Of a DNA stretch of 30,838 nucleotides, positions 24,808-30,838 are shown piece after piece. The notes below the pieces were generated by a model. It saw nothing but the letters and a program-made list of their open reading frames with translations, made no database searches and had not been told where the DNA came from. Where the stretch lies: the NCBI GenBank assembly GCA_964653095.1, contig CAZZEH010000033.1:1-30838 (forward strand), in the 5' to 3' direction. The number at the start of each line of letters is the position of its first letter. Within the stretch, counting starts at the first letter, position 1. This DNA comes from JAMLHH01 sp964653095. GTDB taxonomy: Bacteria > Bacteroidota > Bacteroidia > Chitinophagales > JADIYW01. A program made the position numbers and the translations under genes.

Positions 24808-25695
24808 ATGAAAGTTTTTTGCTGGATTTTCTTTTTTCCGATTTTCGTCACGCAAGCTGCAGACAATTTTGATTTGCAGGGACATCGGGGTGCCAGAGGA
24901 TTAGCTCCTGAAAACACACTGCCTGCATTTATACAGGCTTTGAAGTACGGAGTAAATACTTTGGAGTTGGATGTGGTGATTACAAAAGACAAAAAAGTGT
25001 TGGTGTCACATGATTTGTGGATAAACAGAGATATCTGTCTCGGTAAAAACGGAGAGCCTTTAAAGAAGAAAAATATCTTTAAAAACAGGATTTACCGTAT
25101 GACTTATGAAGAAGTGAGGCAGTATGATTGCGGCAGTGTCTTAAATCCGGAATTTCCGCATCAGAAATTAGAATCAGTGCACAAACCTTTACTTACAGAG
25201 GTCTTTCCTGAAATCCTGCAGTACATTAAAACTCATAATCTTGGTGAAGTAAATTTCAACGTTGAAATCAAAAGTTCCACAAAATCAAAAGGAATTTTTC
25301 ATCCAAAACAAAGTGCCTTTTCAGAATTGGTGGTATCTGATTTGAAGCAACTTGGCATCTTGGAGCAAACCACGATACAGAGTTTCGATATCAAGGTCCT
25401 TAAATATTTGAGAAAAACATATCCCAACATTAGATTATCCTATCTCGTGGATAATAAAAAAGGAGTAGCTAAAAATTTGAAGCGTCTTGGATTTCTTCCT
25501 GAAATATACAGTCCCCGATATACTTTACTGTCAGCCGAAGACATACACCTGCTTCATGAGCAAAACATTCAAGTGATACCATGGACAATTAATCTGGAAA
25601 GCGATATGCTCAGGTTTATTGAAATGGGTGTGGACGGACTGATTACCGACTATCCCAATAAAGCACGGGGAATACTCGATGAAATTGAAAATTAA
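24808..25695 (+). CDS. Secreted glycerophosphodiester phosphodiesterase (GDPD family)
   Basis: GDPD enzymes cleave glycerophosphodiesters from phospholipid turnover into glycerol-3-phosphate and an alcohol, using a divalent metal in a TIM barrel. The 295 residues begin with a signal peptide (residues 1-18, MKVFCWIFFFPIFVTQAA), so the enzyme is periplasmic or exported. Catalytic motifs are intact: GHRGARGLAPENTLPAF with the first catalytic His and a Glu, NTLELDVVITKDKKVLVSHD with metal-binding Glu and Asp and the second His, and NVEIKS with a further Glu. The C-terminal DGLITDYPNKAR is also typical. It follows the repeat protein by 64 bp, which includes an inverted repeat at its start. The call is firm; substrate preference is unknown. 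Confidence 0.93.
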   Translation: MKVFCWIFFFPIFVTQAADNFDLQGHRGARGLAPENTLPAFIQALKYGVNTLELDVVITKDKKVLVSHDLWINRDICLGKNGEPLKKKNIFKNRIYRMTYEEVRQYDCGSVLNPEFPHQKLESVHKPLLTEVFPEILQYIKTHNLGEVNFNVEIKSSTKSKGIFHPKQSAFSELVVSDLKQLGILEQTTIQSFDIKVLKYLRKTYPNIRLSYLVDNKKGVAKNLKRLGFLPEIYSPRYTLLSAEDIHLLHEQNIQVIPWTINLESDMLRFIEMGVDGLITDYPNKARGILDEIEN

Positions 25696-25704
25696 TCGGA
25701 TTAC

Positions 25705-25727
25705 AGCACAACGTTAACTTATGTGCT
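25705..25727. terminator. Hairpin between convergent GDPD and antitoxin-like genes
   Basis: AGCACA (25705-25710) and TGTGCT (25722-25727) form a 6-bp stem around an 11-nt loop, 9 nt after the GDPD stop. There is no strong T-run on either strand, so termination is plausible but weak. Confidence 0.35.
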
Positions 25728-25774
25728 TATCTGTCACAGTCAAAATATACTCACATTGAAATCGAGTGATATTT

Positions 25775-26002
25775 TTAAGCTACCTGAAGCTTTACTACTT
25801 CAATCTCTGCACCCTTATCGTAGGCTTCTTTCCCTTTTTCCAGCACCAAGTTGGTCATTTCTTCCGAGAGATAATAGTGCCCACAATTGTTACATACTTG
25901 TGCAGGTACATTTTTCACCACGATAATAGTTTCACCCTTTTCAAGAGTTACCGTTGCATGCCCGGCTTGAGTATGTCCATTTTTACATAATGCACAGTCC
26001 AT
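25775..26002 (-). CDS. YgiT/MqsA-type zinc finger protein, probable antitoxin of a type II TA pair
   Basis: The 75-residue protein has two CxxC pairs, C3-A-L-C6 and C37-N-N-C40, which form the zinc-binding N-terminal domain of MqsA/YgiT antitoxins. Between them are the usual strands (ATVTLEKGETIIVVKNVPAQ). After the finger comes YYLSEEMTNLVLEKGKEAYD, as in short YgiT-type proteins that lack the C-terminal HTH of Escherichia coli MqsA. It starts 2 nt after the stop of the DUF4258 gene, with AAGGAA just upstream, so the pair is coupled. In known pairs of this kind the zinc finger protein acts as antitoxin. Lack of an HTH suggests it may not bind DNA itself. The family call is firm; activity is inferred. 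Confidence 0.87.
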   Translation of the reverse strand: MDCALCKNGHTQAGHATVTLEKGETIIVVKNVPAQVCNNCGHYYLSEEMTNLVLEKGKEAYDKGAEIEVVKLQVA

Positions 26003-26004
26003 AA

Positions 26005-26289
26005 CTATTCCTTTTTAGTTTTAAAATCTGATTCCCATATCAACAAATCAGGTTGATATGCAGTGATGACAATACACTTTTCATCATGATATTCCTTAGC
26101 TAATACTAAATGAAGTGGTCGTTGATCAATATATGCCATCAATAAGTAGCTCGGATAAGGTTTATCATTAGGATATTCATTAATTATTTCTCCATGTTCA
26201 ATCAAGAAGTGAATATCGCTCACTTTAATGTCTCTCCTAAACATCTGAGATATAGCATGGTCACTAAATAATAACTCTGAACATTCCAT
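26005..26289 (-). CDS. DUF4258 protein, probable toxin partner
   Basis: The 94-residue protein matches the DUF4258 pattern: FSDHAISQMFRRDIKVSDIH near the N terminus, then GEIINEYPNDKPYPSYLLM, PLHLVLAKEYHDEKCIVITA and YQPDLLIWESDF. DUF4258 proteins are commonly encoded directly before YgiT-type zinc finger proteins, as here, and resemble small RelE/MqsR-like toxins; the conserved His in DHA and the Arg pair could serve in RNA cleavage. This is family-based inference, as I know of no proven activity for this member. The gene overlaps nothing and has a -7-like element about 47 nt upstream. Toxin-first order is as in mqsRA. Confidence 0.82.
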   Translation of the reverse strand: MECSELLFSDHAISQMFRRDIKVSDIHFLIEHGEIINEYPNDKPYPSYLLMAYIDQRPLHLVLAKEYHDEKCIVITAYQPDLLIWESDFKTKKE

Positions 26290-26335
26290 GTTTTATTTTT
26301 ACCTATAAAGCGTTCTCTACTAATTATAAAGATAC

Positions 26336-26343
26336 CAAAATTA
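26336..26343 (-). promoter_or_regulatory. -7 element TAATTTTG before the DUF4258/MqsA pair
   Basis: On the minus strand TAATTTTG lies 46 nt before the ATG at 26289. A TTTG lies upstream (plus-strand CAAA at 26370-26373) with a 26-nt spacer, a little longer than usual. The rest of the 173-bp gap to uvrA shows no gene. Confidence 0.35.
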
Positions 26344-26462
26344 ATTTCCTTCTCCGAAGTATGAAAGATCAAATAAAGCAATAAACTTTAGATAAGCCTT
26401 TCTTGCTGAAATCAGTTGAAAGAATTTAAGATAGTAGATTTAATTACTACAGACAGAATCAC

Positions 26463-29255
26463 CTACAACTTCCCTCTCAAAAACTTGCCCGTAACAGATT
26501 TTTCTTCTTTTACTAATCCTTCCGGTGTCCCCTGATACAAAAGATACCCGCCCTCTGCACCACCTTTTGGCCCAAGGTCAATGATATAGTCTGCACATTT
26601 AATAACTTCGAGATTATGCTCCACCACCACCACTGTATGTCCGGATTCTATCAATGCGTAGAATGCGCCCAACAGTTTATTGATATCGTGAAAATGAAGA
26701 CCGGTGGTGGGTTCGTCAAATAAAAACAAAACAGGATTCCTGCTGCTTCCCTTTTGTAAGAAAGAAGCTAATTTCACTCTTTGAGCTTCACCTCCACTGA
26801 GCGTACTGCTGGACTGTCCCAATTGAACATACCCCAGACCTACATCCGCTAAAGGTTGGAGTTTTTGCACCAAATCTTTTTTATCTTCAAAAAACTCTAT
26901 GGCTTCCTCAATCGAAAGTTCCAACACATCTGCTATGGATTTCCCTTTGTACCGAACCTCCAAAACTTCTTTCTTAAATCTTTTTCCTTTACACTCTTCA
27001 CAGGTCAGGTGGATATCTGCCAGAAATTGCATTTCTACCACTGTTTCACCTTCTCCCTTACAGGTCTCACATCTGCCTCCATCCACATTAAAAGAAAAAT
27101 GCTTGGGCTGATAACCTCTTATTTTAGATAAGTTCTGCGACGCATACAATTGCCGAATCACGTCATAAGCTTTGATGTACGTTACCGGATTCGAACGAGA
27201 AGAGCGGCCAATGGGATTTTGATCGACCATTTCTACTTTTGAAATGCCTCTTGACGGAATGCTGAAACGTTTGTGGAGACCGGGCTTTTCTCCATATTCT
27301 CCAAGTTTATTTAAGAGAGCCGGATAGAGAATTTGTCGGATTAAAGTGGATTTCCCGGAACCTGAAACCCCCGTCACTACGGTTAGTGCCTGTAACGGAA
27401 TTTGCACATCAATATTTTTTAGATTATGCAGCCTGGCCCCTTCTATTTTTATATAATTGGAAGATTTTCTTCTCGTCTTAGGAACGGGAATCTCAAGTTC
27501 TCCGTTCAGATATTGAGTCGTCAGACTGGTCTGTCCTTTCATATCAAAAGGGCCGGCATATACCACTTCACCTCCAAATCTGCCCGCATTCGGACCAATA
27601 TCAATCAGATAGTCTGCACTTCTAATAATATCTTCTTCATGCTCCACTACAATCACGGTATTCCCCAAATCTCTCAAATGCTTCAGTACCCGAATTAACC
27701 TTCCGCTGTCCTGAGGATGCAGTCCTATACTTGGTTCATCCAAAATATATAAAGAGCCCGTCAGATTACTTCCAAGGGTTCGGGTCAGGTTAATACGCTG
27801 GGTTTCGCCCCCAGACAAAGTGTTGGAATAGCGATTAAGAGACAGGTAATCCAATCCCACATCCATCATAAACTGAATGCGGTTTTCAATTTCAGTCAGT
27901 ATCCGTTTTGCGATTTGAGATTCATGTTCGGTTAATTCGAGAGCCTTTATCCACTGGTACAAATCTGAAACTGTCATGGTAAGCAGATCACCAATGTTGC
28001 TCCCGTGAATTTTTACATACTGAGTCTCTTTTCTGAGTCTCGTTCCCATGCATTCATGACACAGAGTACGGCCTCGATATCTCGACAAGATAACCCGATA
28101 TTGAATTTTATACGTTTGAGATTCTACATCTTTGAAAAAGTCATTGATTCCTAAAGCAGAACCGGCACCTTCCCAAAGCATTTTATATTGTGTGTCGGTC
28201 AAATCCATAATCGGAGTGTGGATAGGGAATTCTATTTGGTTGGCGTGCTGAATAAATTGTGTCTTCCACCAGCCCAGAGTATCTCCTTTCCAGGGAGCCA
28301 CCGCACCTTCATAGAGGGAGAGAGTTTGATCGGGAATAACCAAATCTTCATCTATACCCAAAACATTGCCAAAACCTTCACAAGTCGGACAGGCTCCGTA
28401 TGGTGAATTGAAATTAAAGAACTGCGGAGTGGGTTCGTCAAATACAATTCCGTCCAATTCAAATATGGTGCTGAAATCTTTTTGTTCTTCACCGGGAAAA
28501 TCTATTCTGCAATACCCTTCACCCCATTCAAAAGCCTGATGGACAGAGTCTGCCATTCTGTGTATGGCCTGCTCCTCTTTTTTCACCATTGAACGGTCGA
28601 TAATAATCCAATTGTTTTTTGAGTCCAGCAATTGATTTATTGCGGTATCATCTGCTAAAATTTTCTCTAATCGGTCCGTCTGATTGCCAACAATTATCCG
28701 CTGTAACCCTTTTTGTAAAAGCTCCTCCAGAAATTCTTTTTGGGAAGAAGAAGGCAGTCTTAACGGAGCAAGGATCTGATACTTTTTTCCTTCTTCTTTT
28801 TTCAAAATATAGTCCACTGCATCTGAAACCTCATGTTTTATCACCGGTTCGCCGGATTCCGGAGAGTATGTTTTCCCTACCCTTGAAAAAAGCAGCCTCA
28901 GATAATCATATATTTCTGTTAAAGTACCTACCGTCGAACGCGTAGTAGCTGTACTGACTTTTTGCTCAATAGCTATTGCCGGAGAGAGTCCTTTGATGTA
29001 ATCTACATCCGGCTTCTCCATTCTTTCAAGAAATTGCCGGGCATAAGATGACAGAGATTCCACATACCGTCTCTGACCTTCGGCATACAGTGTATCAAAA
29101 GCCAGTGTGGACTTTCCTGAGCCGGAAACTCCGGTTATTACAATTAATTTATTCCGAGGTATCTCTACTGTGATATTCTTAAGGTTATGCATCCTGGCAC
29201 CCTTTATGAGTATATTTTTGTGAGCGGTAAAAGACGAATTAGAGCGAACGGTCAT
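26463..29255 (-). CDS. uvrA: Excinuclease ABC subunit UvrA
   Basis: UvrA detects bulky DNA lesions and loads UvrB in nucleotide excision repair. The 930 residues hold two ABC ATPase modules. The first Walker A is GVSGSGKST (about residues 42-50), and the second is another GVSGSGKST at about residue 630; signature motifs are NTLSGGETQRINL and STLSGGEAQRVKLA. The C-terminal zinc finger is intact: CETC, 19 residues, CEEC. In the first module the usual upstream CPxC pair is absent, and FELDGIVFDEPTPQFFNFNS stands in its place before GACPTCEGFG; I believe this is normal for Bacteroidota UvrA. It is divergent from the ECF sigma gene. The call is firm. Confidence 0.97.
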   Translation of the reverse strand: MTVRSNSSFTAHKNILIKGARMHNLKNITVEIPRNKLIVITGVSGSGKSTLAFDTLYAEGQRRYVESLSSYARQFLERMEKPDVDYIKGLSPAIAIEQKVSTATTRSTVGTLTEIYDYLRLLFSRVGKTYSPESGEPVIKHEVSDAVDYILKKEEGKKYQILAPLRLPSSSQKEFLEELLQKGLQRIIVGNQTDRLEKILADDTAINQLLDSKNNWIIIDRSMVKKEEQAIHRMADSVHQAFEWGEGYCRIDFPGEEQKDFSTIFELDGIVFDEPTPQFFNFNSPYGACPTCEGFGNVLGIDEDLVIPDQTLSLYEGAVAPWKGDTLGWWKTQFIQHANQIEFPIHTPIMDLTDTQYKMLWEGAGSALGINDFFKDVESQTYKIQYRVILSRYRGRTLCHECMGTRLRKETQYVKIHGSNIGDLLTMTVSDLYQWIKALELTEHESQIAKRILTEIENRIQFMMDVGLDYLSLNRYSNTLSGGETQRINLTRTLGSNLTGSLYILDEPSIGLHPQDSGRLIRVLKHLRDLGNTVIVVEHEEDIIRSADYLIDIGPNAGRFGGEVVYAGPFDMKGQTSLTTQYLNGELEIPVPKTRRKSSNYIKIEGARLHNLKNIDVQIPLQALTVVTGVSGSGKSTLIRQILYPALLNKLGEYGEKPGLHKRFSIPSRGISKVEMVDQNPIGRSSRSNPVTYIKAYDVIRQLYASQNLSKIRGYQPKHFSFNVDGGRCETCKGEGETVVEMQFLADIHLTCEECKGKRFKKEVLEVRYKGKSIADVLELSIEEAIEFFEDKKDLVQKLQPLADVGLGYVQLGQSSSTLSGGEAQRVKLASFLQKGSSRNPVLFLFDEPTTGLHFHDINKLLGAFYALIESGHTVVVVEHNLEVIKCADYIIDLGPKGGAEGGYLLYQGTPEGLVKEEKSVTGKFLRGKL

Positions 29256-29313
29256 GAATTATAAATAATGTTAATAAAGCAGAAAGCTTATAATATAACG
29301 GTTTATTGGTATT

Positions 29314-29346
29314 TTTGATTAAGTTTTATTCTCTACATTAGATTTG
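29314..29346 (+). promoter_or_regulatory. Promoter of the ECF sigma factor gene (TTTG, 21 nt, TAGATTTG)
   Basis: TTTG at 29314-29317 and TAGATTTG at 29339-29346 are separated by 21 nt, matching both boxes of the Bacteroidota primary promoter. This is the most complete promoter in the window. The leader to the ATG at 29417 would be about 65 nt. Confidence 0.6.
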
Positions 29347-29354
29347 CAAATTTA
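29347..29354 (-). promoter_or_regulatory. -7 element TAAATTTG facing uvrA
   Basis: Plus-strand CAAATTTA reads TAAATTTG on the minus strand, 91 nt before the uvrA ATG. It directly abuts the sigma-gene -7 box, giving a 16-bp near-palindrome. A -33 box on this strand is not evident. Confidence 0.4.
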
Positions 29355-29416
29355 AAAGAACGAGGGCCATATATGACATAAATCTACACATTATTTGTTC
29401 AGAAAATTAAAACTTA

Positions 29417-30007
29417 ATGACCATGAATTGTGTAGTAGTTACAGACAGTGATCTCGTAAAACAGTATCAGAAAGGAGATTTGAATGCACTAAATCTGCTT
29501 ATCGAAAAAAATAAAAACAAAATTTTCACCTCCATTCTTTTTACAGTCAAAGACAGGTATCTCGCAGAAGATATTTTTCAGGATACATTTATTAAAGTCA
29601 TAGACAGTCTAAATTCCGGGAAGTATAAAGAGGAAGGTAAATTTTTGCCTTGGGTTCTAAGAATTTCACATAACCTGTGTATCGATTATTTTAGAAAAAT
29701 TAAGCGAAAACCTTTGGTGGTGGACAGTGAAGGAAACGAACTGTTGACTTCAATGGGTTATGAAGAAACTTCTTTAGAAGATATCCAAATTCAAAAACAA
29801 AAAGAACAGTCCATTAAACATTATATCAAACAGCTGTCTGATGAACAGAGAGAGGTTTTGGTACTCAGGTTATACGCAGAATTGAGTTTTAAAGAAATTG
29901 CAGAGATTACCGGAGTCAGTATAAATACAGCACTGGGCAGAATGCGGTACGCACTGATTAATCTGAGAAAAATGATGGAAACGGTTCAATGCAAATCTAA
30001 CCTATAA
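29417..30007 (+). CDS. ECF-type RNA polymerase sigma factor
   Basis: The 196-residue protein has the two-domain plan of extracytoplasmic function sigma factors. Region 2 (about residues 20-92) includes AEDIFQDTFIKVIDSLNSGK and FLPWVLRISHNLCIDYFRK, which covers the core-binding and -10 recognition helices. Region 4 (about residues 137-186) has LSDEQREVLVLRLYAELSFK and EIAEITGVSINTALGRMRYA, the HTH that reads the -35 region. The linker is acidic. A second in-frame ATG two codons in could also be the start. No anti-sigma gene follows; the next gene is convergent. Its regulon is unknown. The call is firm for the family. Confidence 0.93.
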   Translation: MTMNCVVVTDSDLVKQYQKGDLNALNLLIEKNKNKIFTSILFTVKDRYLAEDIFQDTFIKVIDSLNSGKYKEEGKFLPWVLRISHNLCIDYFRKIKRKPLVVDSEGNELLTSMGYEETSLEDIQIQKQKEQSIKHYIKQLSDEQREVLVLRLYAELSFKEIAEITGVSINTALGRMRYALINLRKMMETVQCKSNL

Positions 30008-30022
30008 GGTTCAGATACTGAA

Positions 30023-30055
30023 AGCTTCATACAAGCTGATACTGATTACTCAGTA
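30023..30055. terminator. Tandem hairpins between convergent sigma and CAP genes
   Basis: AGCTT/AAGCT (30023-30027 with 30033-30037) and TACTGA/TCAGTA (30040-30045 with 30050-30055, loop TTAC) form two stems in the 56-bp gap. They probably end transcription from both sides, although T-runs are short. Confidence 0.35.
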
Positions 30056-30063
30056 ATTTGCAT

Positions 30064-30702
30064 TTACTCTCCGCTAAAATTTTGAATAAAAATATATCTG
30101 CCTTCTAATGAAGGAACAACGGATACTCCTGAATGCGTAAAACTTTCATCTAAGATGTTATGTCGGTGTCCTAAGCCCGGTATATCTTCGTCGATGAGCA
30201 TACTGATAACAAACTGAAGTGCATCGGTAAAAAAATAGCCGCAATTCTCACCGAAAGAAAGATGACCCGTATTATCTTCTGTCAATTTAAATCGTTTGTC
30301 AAAATTGTCATGTCCGATTCGCCCGGTTTTCTGTGAATAAAGAGCATGTGAGGAAGATGTTTCTCTTAATGTTTTATTGGTTCGCAGAGGAAGAATACTG
30401 GAAACATGTTTATGGAGTTCCGCTTTTAGTGAAAGAAAATAACGGCTTTCCGAATGGGTAATACCTGTCTCTTTAATATATGTATCAAGCATGACTGAAA
30501 ATTCTCTTGGTGCCATTCGCGCCAAATTAGTCCACAAAAAAACCTCTTGTTCCATAGGAGAATACACCGCATTACCCTTTATTTCGGATGCTGCTTCTAT
30601 TTTAAAATCAGGAAAGAATTTAAGATAAAATGAATTGTCCGTACACCATACTTCTTTTAGCGGAAAGTATGACAACAAAATAATTATCAGGACTTTTTTC
30701 AT
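30064..30702 (-). CDS. Secreted CAP-domain (SCP/PR-1-like) protein
   Basis: The 212-residue protein starts with a signal peptide (residues 1-20, KKVLIIILLSYFPLKEVWC). The CAP domain covers about residues 50-212: MEQEVFLWTNLARMAPREFS, then ETSSSHALYSQKTGRIGHDN with the first cavity His, FGENCGYFF with the conserved Glu, LGHRHNILDESFTHSGVSV with the second His, and a last strand YIFIQNFSG. Bacterial CAP proteins are exported and of varied, mostly unproven function. There is no T9SS tail. It lies 30 bp after the end of another minus-strand gene and may be cotranscribed with it. The domain call is firm. Confidence 0.88.
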   Translation of the reverse strand: MKKVLIIILLSYFPLKEVWCTDNSFYLKFFPDFKIEAASEIKGNAVYSPMEQEVFLWTNLARMAPREFSVMLDTYIKETGITHSESRYFLSLKAELHKHVSSILPLRTNKTLRETSSSHALYSQKTGRIGHDNFDKRFKLTEDNTGHLSFGENCGYFFTDALQFVISMLIDEDIPGLGHRHNILDESFTHSGVSVVPSLEGRYIFIQNFSGE

Positions 30703-30732
30703 GTAGCTTAAAACGCGACTCTGTTTCTGTTA

Positions 30733-30837
30733 TTATCGAATATCCTGCCAAAAATTTTTAAAACCCAATGTATATAGGGTTACTTCCACGGCATTCGCAT
30801 TTAAACTTTTAGGATTTCCTCTCTGTAAGTGTCGTAA
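30733..30837 (-). CDS. C-terminal end of an unrecognised minus-strand gene
   Basis: An open frame enters from the right edge and ends at TAA after 34 residues: LRHLQRGNPKSLNANAVEVT then LYTLGFKNFWQDIR. The composition and the clean stop 30 bp before the CAP gene suggest a real C terminus. I do not recognise the family from this piece. Confidence 0.5.
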   Translation of the reverse strand, partial: LRHLQRGNPKSLNANAVEVTLYTLGFKNFWQDIR

Positions 30838-30838
30838 A

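Noticed and set aside
25723..25990. Two overlapping plus-strand frames antisense to the YgiT-type gene
   Set aside because: They overlap the well-supported zinc finger gene and show no motif or start context.
26338..26462. Terminator for uvrA
   Set aside because: GTAG/CTAC near 26432-26448 gives only a 4-bp stem; not enough to call.

Overview
The window looks like a chromosomal segment of a Bacteroidota bacterium, moderately AT-rich. The evidence is a full-length SprA (outer-membrane translocon of the type IX secretion system, T9SS), a protein with a T9SS C-terminal sorting tail, a Porin_10-type putative porin, a UvrA of the Bacteroidota type, and several TAnnTTTG promoter elements typical of the phylum. 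I cannot name a genus. I see no rRNA, tRNA, CRISPR array or insertion sequence.

Layout. The left edge carries the last codons of what looks like a CHAT-domain protein (+). Its stop overlaps convergently the end of a minus-strand operon that reads acyltransferase, pxpB, pxpC, pxpA (5-oxoprolinase). A putative porin (+) diverges from that operon and faces an MFS transporter (-). Next come obg (+), a GT2 glycosyltransferase (-) and guaB (+). A small AT-rich interval follows (10.98-12.42 kb) with an XRE regulator, an unrecognised 142-residue protein and a DUF4136-like lipoprotein. Housekeeping genes resume with tatA-gatA, then ruvA-sprA, then a BspA-like repeat protein with a T9SS tail and a secreted glycerophosphodiesterase. 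The right part holds a DUF4258/MqsA-type toxin-antitoxin pair (-), uvrA (-), an ECF sigma factor (+), a CAP-domain secreted protein (-) and the C-terminal end of another minus-strand gene.

How the genes fit together. PxpA, PxpB and PxpC form an ATP-dependent 5-oxoprolinase that recycles pyroglutamate to glutamate. SprA is the T9SS exit channel, and the neighbouring repeat protein is a likely T9SS cargo. The TA pair and the XRE/142-aa/lipoprotein cluster look like accessory insertions between conserved genes.

The main items for a second look are: four genes whose TAnnTTTG element lies 3-7 nt from the start codon (candidate leaderless mRNAs); a back-to-back promoter palindrome between uvrA and the sigma factor; a 16-bp palindrome upstream of ruvA; the XRE/142-aa/lipoprotein cluster; and alternative hairpins in front of the glycerophosphodiesterase gene. 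Nothing here is a clear, complete new defence or metabolic system.
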